Positions 6,496 to 15,662 of a stretch of DNA of 59,683 nucleotides are shown here, piece after piece. The translations under genes were made by a program, and so were the position numbers. The DNA lies in NCBI GenBank assembly GCA_910587255.1, contig CAJUKT010000052.1, positions 1 through 59,683 on the forward strand. Reading direction: 5' to 3'. The notes below the pieces were generated by a model that was not told where the DNA came from, made no database searches, and saw nothing but the letters and a program-made list of their open reading frames with translations. Source of the DNA: an uncultured Oscillospiraceae bacterium. GTDB taxonomy: Bacteria; Bacillota; Clostridia; Oscillospirales; Oscillospiraceae. Position 1 is the stretch's first letter, and each line of letters opens with the position of its first letter.

Positions 6496-7806
6496 TTGGT
6501 TCCCGCGATCTATACGGCCCTGGCCACGGCGATGTTCTTTTTGCAGGACGCCTATTTTTCCATCGGGGGCATGGAGCTCAGCCTGAAAAACCCCTGCGCG
6601 CTGGGGATCGTGTTTCTGGCGCTGCTGAATTTCATTGCCACCGTGCGCCTGGGGCGCTTCATGCTGCTGGTCCGCCACGCCCTGGTTCAGGCCCTTCCCT
6701 TTCTCATCCCCCTGGTGTTTTCCGCAGCCATCTGGGTGTCCACGGGGGCGGACAGCGCGGCGGTGGTCAACGGCGTGGGCATGATCGTCCCCCAGCTGCT
6801 CTCGGTTCTGGTTGCCGCCGCCACGCTGTACCTGTTTGGGGGAAAGGGGATCTGGTACTGCCTGGGGTCCATGTGCGCGGCAAACTTTCTCAGCGTCCTG
6901 GTGGTGGTCCAGGAGGGGGGGCTGGGCCAGTTTTTGCAGGAGTTCTACCAGCTGCTGATCACCTTCAGCGGCGAGACCGGGCCCTTGATGGTGCGTCTGG
7001 AGAGCCACGATATCACCTTTGCCTTCGGCCCGCTTCTGCTCTACCTGCTGCTGAACTGGAAGCGCTCCCCCCGCCCGCTGCTCTGGCTGGCGGCGGTAAC
7101 CTTCTTTTTCCTGGTGGGGCTGAAGCGGATCGCCATCCCCGCCGTGGCGCTGGGCTTTGCCGCGGCGTTTCTCCTGCGGCTGCTGCCGGAAAAGGCGTCG
7201 CGGCAGGCGGCGCTGTGCGCCGCTGCGGCCATGATGGCGTTCAGCTTCCTGTACATCGCGGGGATTCGGTACGGCCTGTTCCAGTACCTGGAGGAGCGGC
7301 TTCAGATCAATACCATGGGGCGGGTGAATATGTTCGCCAACCTGGAGCCCTATTATGACATGTCGTTCACCTTTATGGGCAGGGGGACGGGGTTTGAGCG
7401 CTTTGTGGACTGGGCCTCCGGCGCGGTCTATCAGACGCCCCGCCAGGACCTCATGCCGATTCACAACGACTTTCTGCGCATGTATCTGAACATCGGCTTC
7501 GTGGGGTATTGGGTGTGGCTGTGGGGATGGCTGATTGTGCGCCTGCGCTACTGGTTCCGGCAGGGGGGCAGGGACGCGGGCTGCCTGTTCCTGGGCGTAT
7601 GCGCCTACTGCTTTGTGCTGTACGCCACGGATAACAGCATCTACTATCCCTATACGCTGCTTGCCTGTGCGCTGGCCCCCATGGCCCAGGGGCTGGACGG
7701 GCAGGCCCGGGCGGCCCTGGAGGAGCAGTGCGCCCAGTGGAGCCGCCGGGGTGGGGAGGCGCCGCCGCCCCGGACCGATTCGAAGACAGGAGATGATCCG
7801 GCATGA
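6496..7806 (+). CDS. Wzy-like O-antigen/exopolysaccharide polymerase
   Basis: 436 aa multi-pass membrane protein with about ten hydrophobic segments. A large loop late in the protein (around residues 290-340, containing MGRGTGFERFVDWASG and PIHNDFLRMYLNIG) has the HNxxLR-type pattern typical of Wzy/WaaL enzymes. It would join lipid-linked repeat units on the outer face of the membrane. The start is TTG 6496, preceded by GGGAGG at ten bases; no upstream ATG fits. Its stop overlaps the next start (ATGA). Sequence conservation in this family is very low, so the call rests on topology, loop and position between Wzz and glycosyltransferases. Confidence 0.75.
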   Translation: MVPAIYTALATAMFFLQDAYFSIGGMELSLKNPCALGIVFLALLNFIATVRLGRFMLLVRHALVQALPFLIPLVFSAAIWVSTGADSAAVVNGVGMIVPQLLSVLVAAATLYLFGGKGIWYCLGSMCAANFLSVLVVVQEGGLGQFLQEFYQLLITFSGETGPLMVRLESHDITFAFGPLLLYLLLNWKRSPRPLLWLAAVTFFFLVGLKRIAIPAVALGFAAAFLLRLLPEKASRQAALCAAAAMMAFSFLYIAGIRYGLFQYLEERLQINTMGRVNMFANLEPYYDMSFTFMGRGTGFERFVDWASGAVYQTPRQDLMPIHNDFLRMYLNIGFVGYWVWLWGWLIVRLRYWFRQGGRDAGCLFLGVCAYCFVLYATDNSIYYPYTLLACALAPMAQGLDGQARAALEEQCAQWSRRGGEAPPPRTDSKTGDDPA

Positions 7807-8273
7807 GGCGAACAAGGCCCAGGCTCTGCTTTGCCGCTTCCTCCGGGGGGCATCTGGAGGAGCTGCTGATGCTCCGGCCCCTGATGGAGCGGTATGACAG
7901 CTTTATCGTCACGGAAAAAACGGCGTATGCGGCGGCGCTGAACGGCGTGAGGTGCCGCTACCTGCTCCAGGTCAACCGAAGGCAGCGCTCCTGCCTGCCC
8001 AGAATGGCGCTCAACGCGGCGCACTCCCTGCTGATCTGCCTGGCGGAGCGGCCGGATGCGGTGGTGTGCACCGGGGCGCTGGCCACCGTTCCCCTGTGCC
8101 TGCTGGCCCGGGCGCTGGGGGCCCGGCTGGTGTTCATTGAATCCTATGCCAAGGTGAACACCCCCACCCGGACGGGACGGCTGCTCTACCGATTTGCCCA
8201 TCGGTTTTACATCCAGTGGCCGGAGCTTCAGGAGCACTACCCGAACGCCCTGTACGCCGGCGGCGTGTTTTGA
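7803..8273 (+). CDS. PssD/Alg14-like glycosyltransferase membrane subunit
   Basis: 156 aa with the Alg14/PssD opening CFAASSGGHLEELLML and the central PDAVVCTGALATVPLCLLARALGARLVFIES. This subunit anchors its partner to the membrane and contributes to acceptor binding. The catalytic nucleotide-sugar half is the next gene, nine bases on. The two together correspond to one GT28-type enzyme adding the second or a later sugar to the lipid carrier. ATG 7803 overlaps the preceding stop. Confidence 0.85.
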   Translation: MRRTRPRLCFAASSGGHLEELLMLRPLMERYDSFIVTEKTAYAAALNGVRCRYLLQVNRRQRSCLPRMALNAAHSLLICLAERPDAVVCTGALATVPLCLLARALGARLVFIESYAKVNTPTRTGRLLYRFAHRFYIQWPELQEHYPNALYAGGVF

Positions 8274-8282
8274 GGGGGCGCC

Positions 8283-8762
8283 ATGATATTTGTGACGGTG
8301 GGGTCCCAGAAATTCCCCTTTGACCGCCTGATCAGGCAGGTGGACCGCATGGCGGAGGACCGGACCATCACGGGGGAGGTGGTGGTCCAGACAGGGCACA
8401 GCGGCTATGTTCCCCGCTTCTGCCGGGGCCGGGCGTTTTATGACCGGGAGGAGTTTGGCGCCCTGCTGGAGCGGTGCGATATCCTCATCACCCACGGCGG
8501 CGCGGGCACCATGGTGGAGGCGGCCAAGCGGGGGAAAAGGATTGTTGCGGTCCCCCGGCTGGCCCGGTACGCAGAGCATGTGGACGACCACCAGCTGGAG
8601 TTGACGGGACGCTTCCACGCGCTGAAGCTGGTCTATGCCTGCCCGGAGACGGAGGGGCTGGCCGAGGCCCTACGGTGGGTCCGGGGCCATCGGCCCGCGC
8701 CGTTTTGCTCCAATACGGAGGCGTTTTTGGCGTCTTTGGACGGTTTTCTCAACTCGCTGTAA
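8283..8762 (+). CDS. PssE/Alg13-like glycosyltransferase catalytic subunit
   Basis: 159 aa. It opens MIFVTVGSQKFPFDRLIRQVD, the classic Alg13/PssE N-terminus, and carries ITHGGAGTMVEAAKRGKRIVAVPRLARYAEHVDDHQ, the C-terminal half-site of GT28 enzymes that binds the nucleotide sugar. It pairs with the PssD-like protein encoded directly upstream. Such pairs usually transfer glucose, galactose, GlcNAc or GlcA; the sugar cannot be predicted here. Confidence 0.88.
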   Translation: MIFVTVGSQKFPFDRLIRQVDRMAEDRTITGEVVVQTGHSGYVPRFCRGRAFYDREEFGALLERCDILITHGGAGTMVEAAKRGKRIVAVPRLARYAEHVDDHQLELTGRFHALKLVYACPETEGLAEALRWVRGHRPAPFCSNTEAFLASLDGFLNSL

Positions 8763-8777
8763 GCACGGAGGTATCCC

Positions 8778-9857
8778 ATGAGAATATTGGTAATCGGCCC
8801 CAGCGAGACGGGCTCCCGGGGCGGGATGGCCGCGGTCATCCGGGGCATCCGGGAGGGCGAGGCGCTCAACCGGGAGTTTGAGATCGACACCTTTCCCTCC
8901 TACATAGACGGCAGCCTGCCCCGGCGGCTGCTGTACTGCATCTTCGCCTATTTCCGCTTTCTGCGCTGCTATAAGCGCTACGACCTGTTTCACATACACA
9001 CCGCGGAAAAGGGCAGCGCGTTTCGCAAGGCGCTCTATCTGCGAACAATAAAGCGGGCGGGGAAAAAGGCGGTCATACACGTACACGGCGCGGAGTTTCT
9101 GGACTTTTACGACGGGCTGGGCCCCCGCGGAAAGGGGATCATCGTCCGCTTCTTCCGCCGGGCGGACCTGGTGCTGGCCCTGTCGGAGCGCTGGCGGCAG
9201 GAGCTGGAGAGGCGGTTTGAGACCGGGACCTGCCGGGTGCTGCACAACGGCGTGGACCCGGAGGAATGCCGGGGGGCGGTCTCCGACCCGGCGGAGCACC
9301 CCAATTCCTTCGTGATGCTGGGCCGCATGGGGATGCGGAAGGGTTCCTATGACCTGGTGGAGGCGGCGGCGCTGGCCGCGCAGCTCAACCCGGCGCTGCG
9401 CCTGACCATGGCGGGGGACGGCGAGGTGGAGCAGGTCCGGGCCAGGGTGGCGGAAAGGGGGCTGGAAGACCACGTTGCGGTGCTGGGCTGGGTGGACGGC
9501 GAAAAAAAGCTGGAGCTGCTCAGAAACGCCGCGGCCGTGGTGCTGCCCTCCTACCACGAGGGCCTGCCCATGGCCATCCTGGAGGGGATGGCGGCGGGCA
9601 AGGCCATCATCAGCACCACCGTGGGCGCCATTCCCGAGGTGGTCACGGGAGAGAACGGCACCCTGGTGGAGCCGGGGGACGTGATCGCCCTGGCGCAGGC
9701 CCTGCTGCAATACGGCGGCAATGTGGCGGCGCTCAGGCGCATATCCGCCGGCAGCAGGGCGCGGGTGGAGGCGCTGTTCAGCGTGCAGGAAATGCACCGA
9801 AGGCTGGCGGAGTACTACCGCCAGGCGGCGGGAGAGGGGGCGGGGGAATGGAGCTGA
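8778..9857 (+). CDS. Glycosyltransferase family 4
   Basis: 359 aa, GT-B fold. The N-terminal domain has GSRGGMAAVIRGI and HIHTAEKGS. The C-terminal donor-binding domain has VMLGRMGMRKGSYDLVEA, LPSYHEGLPMAILEGMAAG (the retaining-GT EX7E region) and NGTLVEPGD. It is a cytosolic, membrane-associated enzyme adding a sugar to the growing lipid-linked unit. GGAGG precedes the ATG by about seven bases. Its last ten bases overlap the next gene. Confidence 0.9.
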   Translation: MRILVIGPSETGSRGGMAAVIRGIREGEALNREFEIDTFPSYIDGSLPRRLLYCIFAYFRFLRCYKRYDLFHIHTAEKGSAFRKALYLRTIKRAGKKAVIHVHGAEFLDFYDGLGPRGKGIIVRFFRRADLVLALSERWRQELERRFETGTCRVLHNGVDPEECRGAVSDPAEHPNSFVMLGRMGMRKGSYDLVEAAALAAQLNPALRLTMAGDGEVEQVRARVAERGLEDHVAVLGWVDGEKKLELLRNAAAVVLPSYHEGLPMAILEGMAAGKAIISTTVGAIPEVVTGENGTLVEPGDVIALAQALLQYGGNVAALRRISAGSRARVEALFSVQEMHRRLAEYYRQAAGEGAGEWS

Positions 9858-10819
9858 TCAGCGTGGTGGTGCCGGTGTATAACGCCGGGCCGTATCTGAA
9901 GCGGTGCCTGGACTCCCTGGCGGCCCAGACCTATCCCCGCTGGGAGGCTATCCTGGTGGACGACGGCTCCACCGACGGCAGCGGCCAGGTGTGCCGGGGA
10001 TACGCGCAGCGGGACGAGCGGTTTCAGTATGCGCGCCTGCCCGCCAACCGGGGGCCGTCCGCCGCCCGGAACGAGGGCGTGGGCCGGGCGGCGGGGGCGT
10101 TCATCTCCTTTGTGGACGCGGACGACTATGTGGAGCCCGGCCTGCTGGAGGGGCTGCACCGCAGCCTGACGGAGAGCGGCGCGGATATCAGCGCCTGCGG
10201 GGCCGACGGCATCCGGCTGGAGAGCGGCCCGGTCCGGACCTATTCCAGGCAGGAGGCGGTGTGCTGCCTGGGCAGGGGCGCGCCCTTCAACCACGTGCCC
10301 TGGGGCAAGCTCTACCGCGCGGATCTGGCCCGGGCATGCCCCTTTGACGAAAGGGCCTTTTACAGCGAGGATCTGCTGTTTCTCTATGAGGCGGTCAAGC
10401 GCTCGAACGGGGTGAGCTGCATCCCCGATGTGCTCTACCACTACGTCTGCCGGGAGGGGGGCCAGATGCAAAGCGGCATGAGCGCCCGCAAATGCACCGC
10501 CCTCGCGGTGCAGGAGACGGTGTGCCGGGACGCGGCCGCGGCCTTCCCCCAGGCGGAGCCCCACTTCCGGCGGCTGGCGCTGGAGACCGACCGGTGGCTG
10601 GCCACGCTGACGGTGAAGCTGGGGGCGGAGGATGGGGAGGCGTCCGCCTATTTGAAGCTGCTGCGGGATGACGCCCGCCGCCATTTCAGCTGGCGGGCGC
10701 TGTCCCTGTTTGCGTCTAAAAAGGACGCGGCGGCGGTGCTTGCGCTGTGCATGGGCGCGCCGGTGTTCCGTGGGATTGCCGCGGCCTTCCTGGGCCTGAA
10801 GCGGCTGGGAGGCGGGTGA
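9848..10819 (+). CDS. Glycosyltransferase family 2 (first of a tandem pair)
   Basis: 323 aa GT-A enzyme. It starts MELISVVVPVYNAGPYLKRCLDSL and carries the nucleotide-binding DDGSTDGSG and the metal-binding DADDYVEPG motif (DxD equivalent). The C-terminal 170 residues (about 155-323) are outside the common GT2 core and share RRHFSWRALS and a following KK.AAAVLAL stretch with the next protein, so the pair arose by tandem duplication. The donor sugar is unknown. Confidence 0.9.
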   Translation: MELISVVVPVYNAGPYLKRCLDSLAAQTYPRWEAILVDDGSTDGSGQVCRGYAQRDERFQYARLPANRGPSAARNEGVGRAAGAFISFVDADDYVEPGLLEGLHRSLTESGADISACGADGIRLESGPVRTYSRQEAVCCLGRGAPFNHVPWGKLYRADLARACPFDERAFYSEDLLFLYEAVKRSNGVSCIPDVLYHYVCREGGQMQSGMSARKCTALAVQETVCRDAAAAFPQAEPHFRRLALETDRWLATLTVKLGAEDGEASAYLKLLRDDARRHFSWRALSLFASKKDAAAVLALCMGAPVFRGIAAAFLGLKRLGGG

Positions 10820-10823
10820 GGGC

Positions 10824-11813
10824 ATGGAGGGAGCATATCCGAAAATCAGCATCATTGTGCCGGTGTACAATGTGGAGCCCTATCTGGAGCGGTGCTTGGA
10901 CTCCATCGCCGCCCAGACCTACCCCAACTGGGAGGCCATTCTGGTGGACGACAGCTCCACCGACGGCGGGGGCGGAATCTGCCGCCGCCGGGCGGCCCGG
11001 GACGGACGGTTTCAATACGCGGCCCTGCCGGATAACCGGGGGCTGTCCGCCGCCCGCAATGAGGGCGTGGGCCGGGCGGCGGGGGAGTTGGCCGTCTTTA
11101 TCGACTCCGACGACTGGGTGGAGCCTGGACTGCTGGAGGCGATGTACCGCAATTGGCGGGAGACCGGGGCGGATATCTGCGCGTGTGGGAACGAGGGGAT
11201 GGGGCTGGAGGAGGGCCCCCCCGCCGTCTACTCCGCAGAAGAGGCGGTGGAATGCCTGGCCCGGCGCGCCCCCTTCCTGTGGACGGCGTGGGGCAAGCTC
11301 TACCCCATGGGGCTGGTGAGGGAGACGCCCTTCCGGGAGGAGGCGCTGTGCAGCGAGGACCTTCTGTTTTTCTATCAGCTGCTCCAGCGGGTGGAGCGGG
11401 TCAGCTATATCCCGGACCGGCTGTACCACTATACCTGCCGCATGGGCAGCCTGGTCAACAGCGGCGTGAATGAAAAGCGGTGCGCCGTGCTGCCGGTGCT
11501 GGACGGCATCTGCGCCGGCGCGCCCGCCCGGTTTTCCCCCAAGGCGGTGCGCTGCTGGGAGCTGGTGGCGCTGGACACCGGGGCGCGGCTGGCCATGCAG
11601 GCGGTGGAGGGCGGCGCGGACGGGCCCGTGGGGGAGTATCTGAAGCGGTTTCAGGGCCACATCCGCCGTCATTTCAGCTGGCGGGCGCTGTCCTGCTGCC
11701 GGGAGAAAAAAACTGCGGCGGCGGTGCTGGCGCTGCGGGCCCACATTGGGATATTCCGGGCGGCGGCCTGCCTGTACGGCCGGATCAAGCCGCCGAAGGC
11801 GGGGACGGAGTGA
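10824..11813 (+). CDS. Glycosyltransferase family 2 (second of a tandem pair)
   Basis: 329 aa paralogue of the preceding enzyme, separated by four bases. Shared blocks include ISIIVPVYNVEPYLERCLDS, DDSSTDGGG, DSDDWVEPGLLEAM and the C-terminal RRHFSWRALS block. The glycine of DDGS is Ser here. Two diverged copies imply that two similar but different linkages or acceptors are made in the repeat unit. Confidence 0.9.
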   Translation: MEGAYPKISIIVPVYNVEPYLERCLDSIAAQTYPNWEAILVDDSSTDGGGGICRRRAARDGRFQYAALPDNRGLSAARNEGVGRAAGELAVFIDSDDWVEPGLLEAMYRNWRETGADICACGNEGMGLEEGPPAVYSAEEAVECLARRAPFLWTAWGKLYPMGLVRETPFREEALCSEDLLFFYQLLQRVERVSYIPDRLYHYTCRMGSLVNSGVNEKRCAVLPVLDGICAGAPARFSPKAVRCWELVALDTGARLAMQAVEGGADGPVGEYLKRFQGHIRRHFSWRALSCCREKKTAAAVLALRAHIGIFRAAACLYGRIKPPKAGTE

Positions 11814-11822
11814 GGGGATCGG

Positions 11823-13349
11823 ATGGACACGGCGAAGGGCGTGGCGAAAAACCTGAAGTTTATCCTGGCCAGCGAGCTCATCCTGGCCGGGCTGAAGTTC
11901 GTGTCCCGCCGGGTGTTCGTCATCGCGCTGGGGAAGGAATACCTGGGGCTGAACGGGCTGTTCACCGATATCCTGTCCATGCTCTCGCTGGCGGAGCTGG
12001 GGTTCGGCGTGTCCGTCACCTACAGCCTGTACCGGCCCGCGGCCCAGGGGGATACGCAGCTCATCAAGTCCCTGGTCCGGCTCTACCGCCGGGTCTATCA
12101 GGCGGTGGGCGGGGCGGTGCTGGCGGTGGGGCTGGCGCTGACCCCATTCCTGGGCGTTTTTGTGAAGGAAATGCCGGAGGGCATCCCCGACATCCCGCTG
12201 CTCTATGCCCTGAGCGTGGTCAACGCGGGCGTGTCCTATTTCTGGTCCTATAAGTCCACGCTGCTCTTTGTGTACCAGAGGAAATACATCGACGCCGCGG
12301 TGCGCGCCGCCGTGGCCCTGGCCGCCGCCGGGGCGCAGGCGGCGGCGCTGCTGCTGACACACAATTATGCGTATTACCTGGGCATCGCCATCGCCGCCAC
12401 CCTGGTGCAGAACGCCGTGGTGTCGGCCTGGACGGATCGGCTGTACCCCTTCCTGCGGGAGCGGGATGTCCGGCCTGTTCCGGCGGAGGTGCTGGGGGAG
12501 ATCCGCCGGAACGTGGGGGCTATGGTCCTCCACCGGGTAGGGGCGGTGGCGGTGTTCGGCACGGACAACCTCCTCATCTCCAAATTTGTGGGCATCGAGA
12601 TCACCGGGCTGTACTCCAACTATGTGATGATCCGGGGGCTTTTGAATATGGTAATCAGCGCCCTGTCCAACGCCGTCATGCCCGCGCTGGGGAAGCTGAG
12701 CGCCACGGCGGAGGTGGAGGAAAAGCGGACTGCCTTCCGCCGCCTCAACTTCTGCGCGGCGTGGCTGTTCGGGTGGATGAGCATCTGCCTGCTGTGCCTC
12801 TACGACCCGTTCATCGGCCTTTGGCTGGGGGAGGGCTATCTGCTCCCCCCGGAGACGGTGGCGCTGATCGTGGCGAATTTTTACGTGACCAGTATGCGGG
12901 TGCCGGTGGCAAACACCAAGAGCGTCATGGGGCTGTTTTGGGACGAGCGCTATAAGTCGGTGCTGGAGGCGCTGGTCAATCTGGCTGTATCCGCCGCCCT
13001 GGCCCAGCGGTGGGGGATTGCCGGGGTTTTGGCCGGGACGCTGGTCAGCACGGTGTCCATGCCCTTTTGGATTGAGCCGCTGGGGCTGTACCGCCATGGG
13101 CTGGAGCAGCCGCCCGGGGAGTATTTTGCCCGCTACTTTTTTTATCTGGCGGTCACCGCTGCGGGCGGGGCGGTGACAAAGCTGCTGTGCGGGATGACGC
13201 CGGAGGGCGCGGCGGGTTTTTTGTGGAAGCTGCTGGTGTGCATGGCGGCGCCCAACATAATCTGCCTGGCCGCGTACCGGCGGCTGCCCGAGATGGTTTT
13301 TTTGAAGGATCTGCTCCTGCAAGCGGGCGGAGCGAATAGGAAGGGATAG
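11823..13349 (+). CDS. Wzx-like polysaccharide flippase (MATE/MVF superfamily)
   Basis: 508 aa with 12-14 hydrophobic segments. The N-terminal region LGKEYLGLNGLFTDILSMLSLAELGFG is typical of Firmicute capsule flippases, and there is a second characteristic block around FGTDNLLISKFVGIEITGLYSNYVMI. It would move completed lipid-linked repeat units across the membrane for the polymerase. It is the last gene of the operon; a strong terminator starts six bases after its stop. Confidence 0.88.
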   Translation: MDTAKGVAKNLKFILASELILAGLKFVSRRVFVIALGKEYLGLNGLFTDILSMLSLAELGFGVSVTYSLYRPAAQGDTQLIKSLVRLYRRVYQAVGGAVLAVGLALTPFLGVFVKEMPEGIPDIPLLYALSVVNAGVSYFWSYKSTLLFVYQRKYIDAAVRAAVALAAAGAQAAALLLTHNYAYYLGIAIAATLVQNAVVSAWTDRLYPFLRERDVRPVPAEVLGEIRRNVGAMVLHRVGAVAVFGTDNLLISKFVGIEITGLYSNYVMIRGLLNMVISALSNAVMPALGKLSATAEVEEKRTAFRRLNFCAAWLFGWMSICLLCLYDPFIGLWLGEGYLLPPETVALIVANFYVTSMRVPVANTKSVMGLFWDERYKSVLEALVNLAVSAALAQRWGIAGVLAGTLVSTVSMPFWIEPLGLYRHGLEQPPGEYFARYFFYLAVTAAGGAVTKLLCGMTPEGAAGFLWKLLVCMAAPNIICLAAYRRLPEMVFLKDLLLQAGGANRKG

Positions 13350-13355
13350 CAAGCT

Positions 13356-13400
13356 GTCCCGGCAGCCGGGGTGCGCGGAGGCTGCCGGGACGGCTTTTTT
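13356..13400 (+). terminator. Terminator of the exopolysaccharide operon
   Basis: 12-bp perfect stem GTCCCGGCAGCC/GGCTGCCGGGAC followed by GGC and six Ts (13395-13400). It separates the polysaccharide operon from the LytTR system. Confidence 0.9.
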
Positions 13401-13472
13401 AAGGGGCTGACGGCGCAAAATGCAAATGACGTGGTGAAAACGACCAAAAACGTTGCGGCGATTCAAAGAAAA

Positions 13473-13501
13473 TTGACACCTGGCAGAGTTTCCGATATCA
13501 T
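13473..13501 (+). promoter_or_regulatory. Promoter of the LytTR regulator/kinase operon
   Basis: Consensus TTGACA (13473-13478), 17-bp spacer, TATCAT (13496-13501). The predicted start point falls around 13507, so the leader would be only about ten bases and begin inside the ribosome-binding GGGGGTG. Confidence 0.75.
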
Positions 13502-13517
13502 GAACGGGGGTGATTTT

Positions 13518-14237
13518 ATGATTGAGATCGCCATTGTTGAGGATGAGGAAAAGGAAGCGCTGCGTCTGGGCAGTTTTTTGGACCGCTTTTCCAAGGAGAC
13601 GGGGGCTGAATTGAGCCATAAGTGGTGGGACAGCGCCTCCGCGTTTCTGGAGCAGTATCAGTTTCAGTACGACCTGATTTTTATGGATATCCGAATGCCC
13701 GGCATCGATGGGATGGCGGCGGCAGAGCGGCTGCGGGAGATAGACAGCGCGGTGAAGCTGATCTTCATCACCAGCCTGGCGCAGTACGCGGTGCAGGGCT
13801 ACTCTGTGGACGCGCTGGACTACATCCTCAAGCCGGTGAGCTACGCCGCCTTTGCCCTGAAGATGCAGCGGGCCGTGGAGCGCTGCGCCCATCGGGCCGA
13901 GCAGTGGCTGCTGCTGAACACCAACTCCGGCGCGATCCAGCTCAAGGAGTTTGAGCTGTGCTACGTGGAGATTTTTGACCACCACATCCGATACCACACC
14001 CTGCAGGCCAACTACGACGCCTATGGGACGCTGAAGTCGGTGGAGCAGCGCCTGCCGTCCCGCAGCTTCTTCCGCTGCAACAACCAGTGTATCGTCAACC
14101 TGCGCTACGTGTCGAAGCTGGAGGGCAGCACCGTGGTGGTGGAGGGGCGGGAATTTCCCATCAGCCGTATGAGGAAAAAGGCGTTTTTGGCGCAGCTGCA
14201 CCGCTACTCCGGCGCGGAGTGGGAGGACGGGCAATGA
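13518..14237 (+). CDS. LytTR-family response regulator (AgrA-like)
   Basis: 239 aa. The receiver domain (about 1-120) has acidic residues EDEE near position 10, phospho-acceptor Asp in LIFMDIRMPGIDG and KPVSYA near residue 110. A LytTR DNA-binding domain follows (about 135-235; FRCNNQCIVNLRYV and EFPISRMRKKAF). These regulators bind pairs of direct repeats about 20-30 bp upstream of target promoters. The start is ATG 13518 after GGGGGTG; longer frames upstream cross the promoter and are not used. It is coupled to the kinase by ATGA. Targets are unknown; the adjacent polysaccharide and glycan-degradation operons are candidates. Confidence 0.9.
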   Translation: MIEIAIVEDEEKEALRLGSFLDRFSKETGAELSHKWWDSASAFLEQYQFQYDLIFMDIRMPGIDGMAAAERLREIDSAVKLIFITSLAQYAVQGYSVDALDYILKPVSYAAFALKMQRAVERCAHRAEQWLLLNTNSGAIQLKEFELCYVEIFDHHIRYHTLQANYDAYGTLKSVEQRLPSRSFFRCNNQCIVNLRYVSKLEGSTVVVEGREFPISRMRKKAFLAQLHRYSGAEWEDGQ

Positions 14238-15553
14238 TCGGCCCGGGCGGGCTGCAGCTGCTGATCTGGTTTGATTCTTACATGCTGCTGGCGCTGCTGG
14301 CCTGCTGCATCGTGGCGGGGTACGGGCTGGAGCGCAGGCCGCTGTTCGGACTGCGCCTGGCCGTGGCGGCGGCGGTGGAGTGCCTGTGGGCCGGCGTGTG
14401 GACCTACCAGTGGATTTTGGCGAAGGCGCCCCTCTGGGAGCCCGGCGGCATTGTGATCTGCAAATACCTGGGCACCTACCTGCTGACCATCGGCACGTTC
14501 CGGCTGTGCCTGCGCTGCGGCTGGTCGGCGGCGCTGTACGGAGGCACCACCGGCTACATCCTCCAGCACTGCGCGGAGCGGATCACGGAGATTGCCCAGG
14601 CGGCGCTGGGCATACCGCCTGGCTGGGGGGAGAAGCTGCTGCTGGCGGCGTGCACGGCGCTGATCTGCCTGTGCTTTGTGCTGGTGTTCCGCAACCGGTA
14701 TGACATTTCGGAGTACGACCGCTACAGCAACGGGGAGGGCGACGTGATGCTGCTGACGGCGGCGGCCGCAGCGGGCGCCGTCATCGTGCTGGAGCCGCTG
14801 ATCCGCATTGAGCTGGGCCTGACCCTCAACGAGCGGGGGATGATTTACCTCAATGTCATCTCGGTGCTCTTCTCCGTGCTGGCCATGGTGGTGAGCATGT
14901 GCCAGATGCGCCAGGCGGAGTCGAAAAAGAAGGCCCAGATCGCCACGCAGCTCCTCCACACCGAGCGCAGCCGCTACGCCCTGGAAAAGGAGGCGGTGGA
15001 CGCCATCAATATCCGCTGCCACGATATCAAGCACCAGATCGCCGCCCTGGGGGACGTGGGGCGGGAGCGGGAGCTGCGGGAGATCGAGCGGCTGGTGGAC
15101 ATTTACGACTGCGGGCTGAAGACGCAGTGCGCGGCGCTGGATGTGGTGCTGGCCAGCAAGTCGCTGATGTGCCTGAACAAGCAGATTGAGCTGACGTGCA
15201 TGGCGGACGGCCGCCGGCTGGCCTTTATGGAGGACGCCGATATCTATGCCCTGTTCGGCAACATCCTGGACAACGCCATTGAGGCGGTGGAGCAGCTGGA
15301 CGACGAGGAGAGACGGCTGATCTCCCTGTCGGTGCATGTGAGGGAGCACTTTTTGCACGTCAGCGAGGAGAACTACTACAGCGGCGACCTGGTGATGGAC
15401 CGGGGCCTGCCCATGACCACAAAAGAGGACAAGCGGTTTCACGGCTTCGGGATGCAGAGTATTCGGATGCTGACGGAAAAGTACGGGGGCGACCTGCGCC
15501 TGCGGGCCAGCGGCGGAATTTACCGGCTGTCCATCCTGTTCCCAATTGTATGA
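14234..15553 (+). CDS. AgrC-like sensor histidine kinase
   Basis: 439 aa. Six or so N-terminal membrane segments (about 1-225) form a sensor without a recognisable ligand domain. A short coiled region leads to the H-box IRCHDIKHQI and a GHKL ATPase with NILDNAIEAVEQ (N-box) and HGFGMQSIRM (G-box). It is the partner of the LytTR regulator with which it overlaps. No AgrB or AgrD precursor peptide is visible near it, so the signal is unknown. Confidence 0.9.
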   Translation: MIGPGGLQLLIWFDSYMLLALLACCIVAGYGLERRPLFGLRLAVAAAVECLWAGVWTYQWILAKAPLWEPGGIVICKYLGTYLLTIGTFRLCLRCGWSAALYGGTTGYILQHCAERITEIAQAALGIPPGWGEKLLLAACTALICLCFVLVFRNRYDISEYDRYSNGEGDVMLLTAAAAAGAVIVLEPLIRIELGLTLNERGMIYLNVISVLFSVLAMVVSMCQMRQAESKKKAQIATQLLHTERSRYALEKEAVDAINIRCHDIKHQIAALGDVGRERELREIERLVDIYDCGLKTQCAALDVVLASKSLMCLNKQIELTCMADGRRLAFMEDADIYALFGNILDNAIEAVEQLDDEERRLISLSVHVREHFLHVSEENYYSGDLVMDRGLPMTTKEDKRFHGFGMQSIRMLTEKYGGDLRLRASGGIYRLSILFPIV

Positions 15554-15582
15554 TCTATGGAAAAAAGAGGATAATAAATGTC

Positions 15583-15612
15583 GAGGAGTGCCTATATTGA
15601 CGGGCACTCCTC
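15583..15612 (+). terminator. Possible terminator hairpin after the kinase
   Basis: Stem GAGGAGTGCC/GGGCACTCCTC with a nine-base loop, 30 bases after the kinase stop. No T-run follows, so termination is uncertain. Confidence 0.4.
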
Positions 15613-15662
15613 TGCTTATATGCAGGAAAAGCTGTAAAACGAACCAAAAAAGTTTTGCCGCA

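Noticed and set aside
10716..14234. Minus-strand open frame of 1172 codons
   Set aside because: It crosses two glycosyltransferases, the flippase, a terminator and a promoter on the other strand. Low-quality composition marks it as a frame-bias artefact.
13518..15553. Full agr-type quorum-sensing locus
   Set aside because: The regulator and kinase resemble AgrA and AgrC, but neither an AgrB-like peptidase nor a precursor peptide frame is found between 13350 and 15800.
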